Assembly (NCBI GenBank): GCA_963842725.1
Contig: CAWJHN010000004.1
Span: forward strand, 1,922,001 to 1,986,000
Length of the DNA: 64,000 nucleotides
DNA from: UBA10649 sp963842725
Lineage (GTDB): Bacteria > Actinomycetota > Actinomycetes > S36-B12
Direction of reading: 5' to 3'
Below, piece by piece: positions 8,882 through 17,357 of the stretch; positions within the stretch are counted from its first letter, which is position 1, and each line of letters opens with the position of its first letter. The notes beneath the pieces are model-generated. The model made no database searches. It saw only the letters and a program-made list of their open reading frames with translations, and had not been told where the DNA came from. Made by a program: the position numbers and the translations under genes.

Positions 8882-9568
8882 ATGACGGCGCGGACGGCAC
8901 GGGATCCGCTCAGCCGCGAGCGCGTGCTCGCCGCCGCGCTCAAGGTTGCCGACGCCGAGGGGATCCCGGCGGTGACGATGCGCCGGGTGGCCTCCGAGCT
9001 CGGGGTCGAGGCGATGTCGCTGTACTACCACGTGCCCGGCAAGGAGCCGCTGCTCGACGGACTGGTCGAGGCGATGCTGGCGGAGATCGAGGCCGCCGTC
9101 CGCGGTCAGGAGAACGCCGATCAGGACTGGCGCGTCGCGCTGCGGCGGCGCTTCCTCACGGCACGCGAGGCCATGCTGCGTCACCGTTGGGCACCTGGTC
9201 TGATCGGCTCGCGCACAGCCATTCCGGCGAGCCTGTACGGCTACTACGAGGAGATCCTGGCCACGCTGATCCGCGGAGGGTTCAGCTATCACCTCGCGCA
9301 CCGGGCGATCCACGCGTTCGGCAGCATGGCCCTGGGGTTCTCCCAGGAGCTCTTCACGCCCTCGCCGGACGGGGGTGCCCCCGAGGATGGCGAGGCCGCC
9401 GAGGCCGAGCTCGCCGCGATGGCCGAGCGGCTGCCGCACCTGACGGCCATGGTCGCCTCCGAACTGCACGACAACCAGGACGATCCGTTGGGCTGGTGCG
9501 ACTCCCAGGCTGAGTTCGAGTTCACCCTCGACCTGCTTCTGGACGGTCTGGCAAGGCATCTGCCCTGA
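8882..9568 (+). CDS. TetR/AcrR family transcriptional regulator
   Basis: A 228-residue repressor. The N-terminal HTH spans about residues 13-57 (RERVLAAALKVADAEG, MRRVASELGVEAMSLYYHV). The C-terminal half resembles the tetracycline-repressor C-terminal family (LLDGLVEAML, HRAIHAFGSMALGF). It is divergent from the DUF4386 membrane protein with two palindromes between them, so it probably represses that gene and itself. The ligand is unknown. Confidence 0.9.
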   Translation: MTARTARDPLSRERVLAAALKVADAEGIPAVTMRRVASELGVEAMSLYYHVPGKEPLLDGLVEAMLAEIEAAVRGQENADQDWRVALRRRFLTAREAMLRHRWAPGLIGSRTAIPASLYGYYEEILATLIRGGFSYHLAHRAIHAFGSMALGFSQELFTPSPDGGAPEDGEAAEAELAAMAERLPHLTAMVASELHDNQDDPLGWCDSQAEFEFTLDLLLDGLARHLP

Positions 9569-9588
9569 CTCGTGGTTAGGGTGGCCCG

Positions 9589-10214
9589 ATGGCAAAGGTC
9601 ATCTCCACGCTGTTCATCTCGGCCGACGGCGTCGCCGAGATCGACCCCGCCTGGCACTTCCCGTACTTCGACGAGAACATGGGCCGCGCCGTCGGCGAGG
9701 ACTACGACACCTGCGACGTGCTGCTCATCGGCCGCGAGACCTACGACAGCTTCGCCGGGGCGTGGCCCGACCGCGAGGCCGCCGGCGGGGAGGACGCCCC
9801 GTTCGCCAAGCAGCTCGGCGACCTGCGCAAGGTGGTCGTCTCGCGGCAGGCGCTCGAGTTCACCTGGCGCAACTCCGAACTGATCGAGGGCGACCTCGTC
9901 GAGGCCGTCACCGCGCTCAAGGCCGACGCCGGCCTCGCGCGGCGTCCTCATTCCCGGCTCGATCTCGCGTGGTGCAGCAACTGCTCGCCGCGGGGCTGGT
10001 CGACGAGCTCCGCCTGCTGGTGCACCCGGTGGCGGCACGCAAGGGCCGCAGGCTGTTCGACGACGGCGACGTGCCGTACCACCTGACGGTGACAGCGACG
10101 GAGGCCTTCCCGACCGGCGTGATCCGGGTGATCTACTCGCCGACGGCGGCACCCGCTGCCGTCGGCTACGACGAGGTCAAGGACCAGGTTCCCCCGGGTG
10201 AGCTCGGTGGTTGA
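9589..10214 (+). pseudogene. dihydrofolate reductase/RibD C-terminal family protein (frameshifted)
   Basis: A RibD-C/DHFR-like reductase of roughly 200 residues. The start MAKVISTLFISADG and the motif LLIGRETYDSFAG are in one frame. A short stretch GGVLIPGSIS is in a second frame around 9940-9968. The C-terminal VVQQLLAAGLVDELRLLVHPV is in a third. Breaks lie near 9934-9942 and 9964-9972, both in CGCG-rich sequence and both behaving as +1 (or -2). All three segments keep family similarity, so this is either a recent pseudogene or two sequence errors. These proteins are usually stand-alone NADPH reductases of unknown substrate. Confidence 0.8.
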
Positions 10215-10333
10215 TTCGTGGCAGGGCGCGGCCAGTACTCATCACGATTCGCGGAACTCCGCTTCGGGAAGTCCTCTGCGGCCGAAGAGATCTGCGCCAG
10301 GTGCGGGCGTGGTGTGGCCATCGTCGGGCAGGT

Positions 10334-11023
10334 TCACACCCGAGCCGGGATGGCAACGTTGACCGGCGAACCCCCGCCGGTCACCAGACGCAGGCCGTAG
10401 GGGACCAGCGCTGCCGCCATCAGGAGTGAGGCGGCCAGATTGATGATCTCGGCGCCGTCAGGGAACCCCACGAACAGAACGCCGATGAGGAACAGGGCCG
10501 CCTGCCGTCGAGGAATCACCCCTGTCCGGAGAAGGCCCACGGCCTGGATCGCGAATCCGAGGGGCAGGAGGAGGATCCCCCAGAGCAGCACCATCCAGCC
10601 CTTCTGCGAGAACATCGCCACCAGACCCGGCGTCAGTTGGGCATATTCCTTCGCAGGCAGCGTGTCCAGGGCGCTCATCGTCAGGCACAGTGCGCCCTTG
10701 TCGGCGGCCAGGATGACCGTACCCGTCACGGCGAGCGCTGCACCGGCCAGGCCGGCCCACGCCTGGGTGGTGCGCTCGAGGAGCGTCATGAAGTGCACGG
10801 CGGCCACGACCAGCAGGGCGGTGTTCAGGGTGACCAATACGTGGCCGAACTGCAACAGGCCTGCGTCGTGGGCTCTGGCCGCACGTTGTTCTGGTCCCAG
10901 CAGATGGGGGTCCAGGAGGCCAGGATGGACAGCGAAGGCGAAGACGAACACCAGTGGGAAGATGACGAGGCTAACCCCCGTTCCGACGCGTTTGGCGTGG
11001 CTCAAGGGGGCTGTTTCGACCAT
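10334..11023 (-). CDS. integral membrane protein of unknown function
   Basis: About 229 residues with six to seven hydrophobic segments, for example TGVSLVIFPLVFVFAFAV, the segment after LLQFGHVLVTLNTALLVVAA, and MVLLWGILLLPLGFAIQAVG. No family is recognised with confidence; the topology resembles DUF4386-like proteins. The start at 11021-11023 (MVETAPLSH) was chosen because an earlier in-frame ATG at 11050 would place a strong palindrome inside the coding region. With this start the palindrome overlaps the leader and ribosome-binding site. Confidence 0.6.
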   Translation of the reverse strand: MVETAPLSHAKRVGTGVSLVIFPLVFVFAFAVHPGLLDPHLLGPEQRAARAHDAGLLQFGHVLVTLNTALLVVAAVHFMTLLERTTQAWAGLAGAALAVTGTVILAADKGALCLTMSALDTLPAKEYAQLTPGLVAMFSQKGWMVLLWGILLLPLGFAIQAVGLLRTGVIPRRQAALFLIGVLFVGFPDGAEIINLAASLLMAAALVPYGLRLVTGGGSPVNVAIPARV

Positions 11024-11026
11024 TGG

Positions 11027-11045
11027 ATTCACTCCCCGAGTGAAT
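11027..11045. promoter_or_regulatory. palindromic leader operator candidate
   Basis: ATTCACTC-CCC-GAGTGAAT is a perfect inverted repeat with 8-bp arms and a 3-bp spacer. It lies directly upstream of the membrane protein start at 11023. It could be a repressor site overlapping the ribosome-binding site, or an RNA hairpin affecting translation. No regulator gene is adjacent. Confidence 0.5.
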
Positions 11046-11145
11046 GACATGGCAGCGATGTGGCGAGTGAAGGCGCCGCTGTCGCAACGCTACTCGGGGC
11101 TTCAGGCCAGGCGGACGAGGCAATGGTCCCGATGCCTTGTCGGTG

Positions 11146-12120
11146 TCAGTCGAGGAGGACGACGACCTTGCCGGGCGGGCTGCCCTTCTCGACTAGATCC
11201 ACAGCGGCCGCTGCCTCGGCCAGGGGGAAGGTCCGCCCGATCACAGGTGCTACGTGGCCGGACTCGATGAGGTCCGTGATCTCGGTGAGGGCGTCCGAGG
11301 TGACGCTGGCGGTGAACGACGTGAGCGTCTGCTTGGCGAACAGGTTGAGGAGTGCTGCTTTGGCTATGTGGCCCAGCGGGCCGAGCCATCGTCCGCCGTC
11401 GCCGTAGGACTGGATCAGGGTTCCGCGCGGGGTCAGGACCCGCCTGATCGCGGCGGGGGAGTAGGTTCCGCCCAATTGGAGGATCAGGTCGTAGCGTCCG
11501 GTTCCGGCGGTGAAGTCCTCTCGGGTGTAGTCGATGACCTGGTCAGCGCCAAGTCCCTGGACCAGATCGACGTGCGGGGTGCTGCAGACGCCGGTCACGT
11601 GGGCGCCGAGGTGTTTGGCGAGCTGCACGGCGAAGGTCCCGACCCCGCCCGAGGCACCGACGACGAGCACCTGCTGACCCGCTGCGATCCCACCCGCGCG
11701 CAGGCATTGCAGTGCCGTGACGGCAGCGAGGGGCACCGACGCGGCCTGCTCGAAGGACAGGCCCGCGGGCATCGGGGAGAGACGGTTCTGCGGCACGGCG
11801 ACGAATTCGGCGAACGCGCCGTGGCCGAAGCCGTAGACGTCGGTGCCCGGCGCGAATCCGGTCACGCGGTCGCCCACCCGGTCCACCGTCCCGGCCAGAT
11901 CCCCGCCGGGGATCAGGAACGTGGGTCGACGAACGCCGCCTATCCCGGCCGGACGCATCAGCACCGGCTCGCCACGGATGAAGTGCCAGTCCCAGGGGTT
12001 CGCCGAGCTAGCCCTCACCCGCACCAGCACGTCCTCGGCGCCGACGTCCGGCACCTCTACCTCGGTCAGCCGCAACACATCGCTCGGCGCGCCGTAACGT
12101 TGTTGGACGATCGCTTTCAT
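11146..12120 (-). CDS. NAD(P)-dependent zinc-free alcohol dehydrogenase/quinone oxidoreductase-like protein
   Basis: MDR-superfamily enzyme of 324 residues. The N-terminal GroES-like domain starts MKAIVQQRYG. The Rossmann domain has the loop VVGASGGVGTFAVQLAKHLG, followed by GADQVIDYTREDF. It lacks the cysteine-rich structural zinc lobe, which places it with the quinone-oxidoreductase branch. It is divergent from a paralog at 12225, and both share the YTREDF motif. NAD(P)H-dependent reduction of an enone or quinone is likely; the substrate is unknown. Confidence 0.88.
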   Translation of the reverse strand: MKAIVQQRYGAPSDVLRLTEVEVPDVGAEDVLVRVRASSANPWDWHFIRGEPVLMRPAGIGGVRRPTFLIPGGDLAGTVDRVGDRVTGFAPGTDVYGFGHGAFAEFVAVPQNRLSPMPAGLSFEQAASVPLAAVTALQCLRAGGIAAGQQVLVVGASGGVGTFAVQLAKHLGAHVTGVCSTPHVDLVQGLGADQVIDYTREDFTAGTGRYDLILQLGGTYSPAAIRRVLTPRGTLIQSYGDGGRWLGPLGHIAKAALLNLFAKQTLTSFTASVTSDALTEITDLIESGHVAPVIGRTFPLAEAAAAVDLVEKGSPPGKVVVLLD

Positions 12121-12165
12121 GGCGATACTCCCTCTACCGGCGCTGATCGTGAACGCCGTTGTCCG

Positions 12166-12205
12166 GTGCGACTCGCACAGCGTGTCAGCTGGAGCTCGAA
12201 CGAGC
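12166..12205. promoter_or_regulatory. two palindromes in divergent MDR promoter
   Basis: GTGCGA-C-TCGCAC (12166-12178) and GCTCGAACGAGC (12194-12205) are perfect inverted repeats in the 104-bp gap between the two divergent MDR genes. They may be operators for a regulator encoded elsewhere. Short GC-rich palindromes can arise by chance, so this is tentative. Confidence 0.35.
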
Positions 12206-12224
12206 AGGTCGGAACGGGAGTGCC

Positions 12225-13199
12225 ATGAAGGCGATCGTGTTCTCGCGGTATGCCGGGGCGGCCGCCCTTGAGCTCACTGAACTCGACCGGCCTACGCCGG
12301 CCGCGGGCGAGGTCCTGATCAGGGTTCACGCCGTGTCCATCAACGACTGGGATCTCGGCATCCTCCGAGGCAGCCCTGCACTGAACCGCCTGCAGACCGG
12401 TCTCGTGCGTCCGCGCCGGACGATCGTGGGCTCCGACGTCGCCGGTCGGGTCGAGACGGTGGGGCACGACGTCACGACGTTCCGTCCGGGGGATCTCGTC
12501 TACGGCGATCTGAGCGGTCGTTGGGGCGGCTTCGCGGAGTACGTCTGCGCCCCCGCTGCGGCGTTGACGGCCAAGCCGGCGGCGATGACGTTCGAGGAGG
12601 CGGCTGCGTTGCCGCAGGCGGTCGCCCTGGCGATGCAGGGCCTGCTCGACGTCGGACGGTTGCGTGGCGGCGAGACGGTGCTCATCAACGGCGCAGGTGG
12701 TGGCGTCGGCACGCTCGGGGCGCAGATCGCCGCGCTGTACGGCGTGGAACTGACCGGCGTCGATCGGGGCGGCAAGCTGGAGAAGCTCCGCGCACTCGGG
12801 TTCGACCACGTGGTCGACTACACGCGCGAGGACTTCACCCGCAGCGGACGGCGATACGACCTCGTCCTGGACGTCAAGACCCGGCGATCTCCGTTCGGCT
12901 ACCTGCGGACGCTGAACCCGGGCGGGCGCTACGTCACCGTCGGCGGCTCCCTTCCGCGCCTGGCCCAGACGGCGTTCATGGGGCGGTGGATCACCCTGCG
13001 GACCGGGAAGAGCACCCGCGTCGTGATGCTCACGCCGAACAAGGACATGGCGCGCGTCAACGAGCTGTTCGAGTCGGGCTCGCTCCGGCCGGTGATCGAT
13101 CGGACGTTCCCGCTGCCCGCGGCGCGGGAGGCGATGCTCTACTACGCCGAGGGGAACTTCGTCGGCAAGGTCGTGGTGACCGTGCCAGGTGCTGACTGA
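12225..13199 (+). CDS. NAD(P)-dependent quinone oxidoreductase-like protein (paralog)
   Basis: MDR enzyme of 324 residues, clearly related to the divergent gene at 11146-12120. Landmarks are MKAIVFSRYAG, SINDWDLGILRG, the Rossmann loop NGAGGGVGTLGAQIA, DYTREDFTRSGRRYDLVLDV and a C-terminal FVGKVVVTV. No structural zinc cysteines. The ATG at 12225 is preceded by GGAACGGGAG and starts the family homology; the frame extends to 12159 without similarity. Confidence 0.88.
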   Translation: MKAIVFSRYAGAAALELTELDRPTPAAGEVLIRVHAVSINDWDLGILRGSPALNRLQTGLVRPRRTIVGSDVAGRVETVGHDVTTFRPGDLVYGDLSGRWGGFAEYVCAPAAALTAKPAAMTFEEAAALPQAVALAMQGLLDVGRLRGGETVLINGAGGGVGTLGAQIAALYGVELTGVDRGGKLEKLRALGFDHVVDYTREDFTRSGRRYDLVLDVKTRRSPFGYLRTLNPGGRYVTVGGSLPRLAQTAFMGRWITLRTGKSTRVVMLTPNKDMARVNELFESGSLRPVIDRTFPLPAAREAMLYYAEGNFVGKVVVTVPGAD

Positions 13200-13242
13200 C
13201 CCACGCCCGGGAGTGCGGGTGGGCAGTGCCGGGTCTGTCCTG

Positions 13243-13497
13243 CTACTCGGCGGCCTGCAGTTCGGCGACCCTGGCGACGTAGCCGGCCCGCGCCTCCTCG
13301 CTGGGCGTTCCGGAGAGCGCGGCCCAGGCGTCGTACTTGGCCCTGCCCACCAGGTCGGTGAAGCCCGGGCGCTTCCCCGAGACGTCTCCGACGGTCGCCT
13401 GCTTGTAGAGGGCGTAGAGCGCCAGCTTCACCTGCGAGCCGGGGTCCTTCGTCAGCAAAGGCACTGCCGCAACAGCGGACTCGAAATCGTCGGTCAT
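13243..13497 (-). CDS. acyl-CoA-binding protein
   Basis: An 84-residue ACBP domain protein, a four-helix bundle that binds medium and long acyl-CoA esters. Family signatures are visible: LALYALYKQATVGDV, KRPGFTDLVGRAKYDAWAAL and the C-terminal AGYVARVAEL. The length matches the minimal family size. ACBPs are scattered in bacteria but recurrent in actinobacteria. The gene is convergent with the MDR gene at 12225-13199, with an imperfect GC-rich hairpin between them (13203-13228). Confidence 0.9.
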   Translation of the reverse strand: MTDDFESAVAAVPLLTKDPGSQVKLALYALYKQATVGDVSGKRPGFTDLVGRAKYDAWAALSGTPSEEARAGYVARVAELQAAE

Positions 13498-13565
13498 GCG
13501 GTGAGGCTACGCCGGACTGCGTCGGCCGAGGGTTCCGCCGTGCAGGCCCCTGCGGTGCGACTTCA

Positions 13566-14403
13566 TCACCGTGGTGGGGGTGCCCGCGATCTGGTCGTGA
13601 CGGCTGCGGGTGACCACGGGTAAGGGGCGCGGAAGAAGCTGTTGCTGCGAAAGGCCAGCATCGGTCTGCGCCCCCAAGCACGTGACCTGCCGGTCAGGAT
13701 GGCGCGCCACAAGGGCATCCGGCGGTAGGACAGCAGCAGGAAGGCCACCGGGTCGGCGGAGATGGTGACGTCGACCGGTCGCGGTGCCGGCGGGTCCACC
13801 TCGAGGTGCCCGTCGGAGAGCTGCCACAGGTGACGTCCAGCACCGCGCAGACGCAGCTCGATCACGGCACTGACGCCTCGCGCGGCCTGGGGATCCACCC
13901 ATGCCGGCAGGATCGGCGCGAGTGAATCGAGGATCTCGACCGCTGCGTCTGAGTCGATCGGCCAGGGTCTGCCGAGCACGCCCGCGATGTCGTGGCCGTG
14001 CACCACGAACTCACCGAGCATGATCCCGAGCAGGTCCGCGGGGTGCACCTGCACGCCGCCGGTGTACGGGAGCGGGTCTCCGTCGTCCACCGAAGGGCCT
14101 GACGGCAGTTCCGCGACGGCAGCCCGCAGACGGGTGAGGATCTTCGGCAACTCCTGATCGGACAGCTGCGCGATCTCGAGTCGTTGAGTGCGGCGACGTC
14201 TTGGCGTCGCTGCCCACGGTGGGACAGCGCGCCGGGGAGTCCCTCACCACCACGGTGACCAGATGTGCCATGACCTGAGTGATCGTCCAGCGATCGGTGT
14301 GCGGCACCACGGCTGCCGCGTCAGGCGCCTGCTCGACCAGACCGATCAGGTGGTCGTTGAGAGTGCTGATCATGCTGACGGTGAACTCCGAACGACTCGT
14401 CAT
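13566..14403 (-). pseudogene. maleylpyruvate isomerase/DinB-like mycothiol-dependent family protein (frameshifted)
   Basis: The N-terminal part (MTSRSEFTVSMISTLNDHL, DRWTITQVMAHL) is the four-helix DinB/MDMPI-type domain. The C-terminal part, in another frame, has the family's EFVVHGHDIAGVLGRPW motif and an SCP2-like tail (LWQLSDGH, ISADPVAFLLL). The frame changes somewhere in 14150-14230, where neither reading is family-like. The ATG at 14401-14403 overlaps the stop of the large LuxR-type regulator (ATGA), so the two are translationally coupled. Members of this family are often mycothiol-dependent enzymes; the reaction here is unknown. Confidence 0.7.
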
Positions 14404-17030
14404 CGTCCCTCCGCATCCGTGGCGTCGAGGAGTCCGAGCCCGCGGCCGAGCGCGACGGCTTGGGTTCGGCTACCGACACCCAGCTTCGAGTAGATGTTGC
14501 GAAGGTGCACCTTCACCGTGAGGGGAGAGAGGAACAGCCGCTCCGCGATCTGTTGATTCGACAGCCCCTCGGCGAGAAGGCCCAGCACTTCACGTTCGCG
14601 GCTGCTCAGCGGCTCGATGAGGGCGGCGGGTCGGGTGGGCGCTGAGTGATCTCCCTTCGGGAAGGCGCTGAGTAGGCGAAGGGCCCTGGTGCGGTGCCGC
14701 CCGGTGACCTGACTCAGCAGGTCGGCCATAGGAGTGCCTTCGTCGACGAACAATCGCACGAAGCCCTGGGGAATCGCCGTGTCCATCACGTCGTCCAGCA
14801 GGTGCCGGCTCTCGCGCGACGAGCCGGCAGCGCGAGAGGCGAGCGCCTCGAGCGTGAGAAACTTGAGCGCCTCGTCGCGCCATCCGCGGGCGTCGGCCTC
14901 AGCCCGGGCCGACCGCAGAACCCGCAGAGCCTCGGCCGGGGTGCCCCGGGCCAGCAAGACGCGAGCGCCGATCGTCGGCAGCTCGAACTCCTCGGCGATG
15001 TGCGAGGCCGCGTCGATCTTGCCGCGGAACAGGTTCAGCCTGGCGAGAGCAGCCATCACGCTCGGACCCTCGCGCGTGGTGCCGAGCTCACGAATCCCGC
15101 GCTCGGCCTCGTCGAGCAACGCGCCCGCCTCGTCCGATTCCCCTTGGGAGAGCTTGATCCGGGCGAGCAACACCTGGCAGGCCGCGGGCCGGTCGGTGTT
15201 CTGGAGCAGGCGGGCCAGCTCCAGAGCTCGCTGACCACGCTGCCAGGCGTCGTCAAGCTCGTTCCACTCGTAGTGGATCCGGGCGAGGCCCAGATGGGCC
15301 TCGGCGATCACTGGGAAGGGAAGGTCGGCGGCGAGCCGGAGCGTCTCCTCGTAGGTGGCCGCGGCGGCGCGGAGCTCGGTGTCCAGCTCCTCGACGGTAC
15401 CCAGACCGATCAGCGAGATCAGTTCACCGAAGCGGCTGCCGGCGCCTCGACTCATCGCCCGAGCCTCGGAGTACGCCGAACGTGCCTCCGCGCGTTCGCC
15501 CAGCACCTGATGGGCGTACCCCAGGGTCTGGATCGCCGAGGCGCGGCCGGCCACGTCGTCCGGCGGGAGGTACTCGAGCGCCCGCCTGGACTCGGCGATC
15601 ATCACGTCTGCCCGGTGACGGCTCAGCCCGAGCATCGCCCGCAGGTTGGCGATGCGGCCGAGGAGGTGCGGGTCGGGAGGGGTCCCGCGAGCCGCGAGGG
15701 TGGCCTCCACCTGGTCGAGCATCTCGGTGATGCCGGCGCTCTGTCCGCCGCCCAACCTGACCGTCGCCTGGACGAGGCGCAGCTCCGGCCAGGCGTCGAG
15801 GGTCTCGGGCGGCAGAGTGGTGAGCCAGGTGGCGATCGGTGCCAGCGCCCCCCGCGAGTAGAGGGGCAGGCCGTGGCCCTGGATGAGGCGGGCAGCCCGG
15901 GCGATGTCGTGTGCCGCCGTGGCATGTCGGAAGGCGTCCAGGTCGAGTCCGTTCTGCTCGAGCCACGCGCTGGCCCGGATGTGCAGATCGTCCAAGGACG
16001 CCGCCGGTTGCGCCTGCTGCAGACGGCGGCGCAACAGGTCGCGGAACAGGTGGTGGTAGCGGTACCAGCGCCGTTCCTCGTCGAGCGGAATGATGAAGAG
16101 GTTCGAGCGTTCGAGGAGCTCGAGCGTGTCCTGTCCTGGCGTGGCATCGAGGGTGACCGCGTCGCAGAGCGGACCGCACATCCGGTCCAGTACCGAGGTG
16201 AGCATGAGGAATCGCACGCGTTCCGGGGGTAGCCGGGTGAGCACCTCCTCGGCCAGATAGTCGAGCACGAAGCGGTGGCTGCCGGAGAAGCTGCTGATCA
16301 GCCTGGTGGGATCGGGCTCGTGCTCGAGGGAGATGGCGGCGAGCTGGAGGCCTGCGATCCAGCCTTCGGTGGACGATTCGAGTGAGGCGACCTCCTCGCT
16401 CGACAGTCCGAGACCCTTGGCCCCGTTGAGGAATCGTTGGCATTCGTCTGTGGTGAAGCGCAGGTCGGGCGCCCGGATCTCGCACAGCTCCGCGTTGGCG
16501 CGCAGCCGGCCGAGCGGGAGCGGTGGGTCCTCGCGACTGGCGATGATCAGGTGCAGGCGCGGTGGAAGGTGGTCCACGAGAAAGGCGACCGCGTCGTCGA
16601 CGAGCTGGGAGTCGACGCTGTGGTAGTCGTCCAGGACGAGCACCAGGTCGGTCGTCGCGGTGGCCAGGTCGTTCACGAACGGCGTCAGCAGAGACTCGAT
16701 CGGAGGCGGGTGGCGATGGTCCAGCAGCGGCAGCACCGCCCCTCCTGCCTCCGGGGCCAGTGCGCGCAACGCGGCGACCAGGTAGGTCAGGAAGTGGCTC
16801 AGCTCTGAGTCGTTCTCGTCCAGGGACAGCCAGGCGATCTGGTGGCCTCCGCGCCGAGCCCAGTCGGCGATCGCGGTTGTCTTTCCGAAGCCGGCCGGCG
16901 CCGAGACGAGGGTCAGTCTGCGGTGGAGGGCGTCGTCGAGGTGACCGTCGAGGCGACTCCTACTCACGACGCCGGGCCTCTCGGCGGGGCCGTAGAGCTT
17001 GGTGGCCAGAATGGATACGGGCACGCTCAT
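14400..17030 (-). CDS. LuxR family, MalT/LAL-type ATP-binding transcriptional activator
   Basis: A large regulator of 876 residues. The N-terminal AAA/NACHT-like ATPase has Walker A APAGFGKTT (about residues 44-52) and Walker B LVLVLDDYH. A long helical TPR-type region follows (repeats such as SAIQTLGYAHQVLGERAEARSA). The C-terminal LuxR HTH is complete (LSSREREVLGLLAEGLSNQQIAERL, then SPLTVKVHLRNIYSKLGV). Such proteins are ligand-activated, ATP-dependent activators of the MalT class. It is divergent from a 79-residue protein and DUF4386 membrane protein, with an 18-bp perfect palindrome in the 87-bp gap, which suggests direct control of that pair. Confidence 0.93.
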   Translation of the reverse strand: MSVPVSILATKLYGPAERPGVVSRSRLDGHLDDALHRRLTLVSAPAGFGKTTAIADWARRGGHQIAWLSLDENDSELSHFLTYLVAALRALAPEAGGAVLPLLDHRHPPPIESLLTPFVNDLATATTDLVLVLDDYHSVDSQLVDDAVAFLVDHLPPRLHLIIASREDPPLPLGRLRANAELCEIRAPDLRFTTDECQRFLNGAKGLGLSSEEVASLESSTEGWIAGLQLAAISLEHEPDPTRLISSFSGSHRFVLDYLAEEVLTRLPPERVRFLMLTSVLDRMCGPLCDAVTLDATPGQDTLELLERSNLFIIPLDEERRWYRYHHLFRDLLRRRLQQAQPAASLDDLHIRASAWLEQNGLDLDAFRHATAAHDIARAARLIQGHGLPLYSRGALAPIATWLTTLPPETLDAWPELRLVQATVRLGGGQSAGITEMLDQVEATLAARGTPPDPHLLGRIANLRAMLGLSRHRADVMIAESRRALEYLPPDDVAGRASAIQTLGYAHQVLGERAEARSAYSEARAMSRGAGSRFGELISLIGLGTVEELDTELRAAAATYEETLRLAADLPFPVIAEAHLGLARIHYEWNELDDAWQRGQRALELARLLQNTDRPAACQVLLARIKLSQGESDEAGALLDEAERGIRELGTTREGPSVMAALARLNLFRGKIDAASHIAEEFELPTIGARVLLARGTPAEALRVLRSARAEADARGWRDEALKFLTLEALASRAAGSSRESRHLLDDVMDTAIPQGFVRLFVDEGTPMADLLSQVTGRHRTRALRLLSAFPKGDHSAPTRPAALIEPLSSREREVLGLLAEGLSNQQIAERLFLSPLTVKVHLRNIYSKLGVGSRTQAVALGRGLGLLDATDAEGR

Positions 17031-17066
17031 GATCCTAGGCCGCGCTTGGCTCGAGTACTCCTCTGA

Positions 17067-17084
17067 ATACCTCCGCGGAGGTAT
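17067..17084. promoter_or_regulatory. 18-bp perfect palindrome, candidate LAL operator
   Basis: ATACCTCCGCGGAGGTAT is a perfect 18-bp palindrome in the short gap between the LAL regulator (start 17030) and the 79-residue gene (start 17118). A related half-site (GTACTCCTC) lies just upstream at about 17055. The position suits an activator binding beside the -35 element of the downstream operon. Confidence 0.65.
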
Positions 17085-17117
17085 GACACGCCGAGTTCGC
17101 CGGCGGAGGCTGGACTC

Positions 17118-17357
17118 ATGGCCGTGGAGATCACCTCGGGGCCGGGCAGCCGGCCGGCGGTGAGTTACCAGATCCGCGTCGCGGGAGAGCTCGACGCTGA
17201 GTGGTCCGAGTGGTTCAGCGGGCTGCGCGTCATCGCCTCTGACGGCGAGACGCTGCTGGTCGGACTCATGGACCAGGCCACGTTGTACGGGGTGCTCAAA
17301 CGCGTCCGGGACCTCGGCCTACAGCTGATCTCGGTGCTCCGATCGGAGGATTCATGA
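17118..17357 (+). CDS. small conserved actinobacterial protein
   Basis: A 79-residue soluble protein. It contains the pattern YQIRVAGELDAEWSEWFSGL, then a strand ending in the DGETLLVG turn, and a C-terminal QATLYGVLKRVRDLGLQLISV. I recall small actinobacterial proteins with this pattern (IRV-G-LD--WS-WF-GL and DQA-L-G-L-RDLGL), usually annotated hypothetical. Two strands plus a helix suggest a compact ACT-like or swapped-hairpin fold (inference). Its stop overlaps the ATG of the DUF4386 gene (ATGA), so the two are coupled. Confidence 0.75.
   Translation: MAVEITSGPGSRPAVSYQIRVAGELDAEWSEWFSGLRVIASDGETLLVGLMDQATLYGVLKRVRDLGLQLISVLRSEDS

Noticed and set aside
10218..10400. A 60-codon plus-strand frame after the RibD-like gene
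   Set aside because: It overlaps the end of the convergent membrane gene, and it has no similarity or ribosome-binding site.
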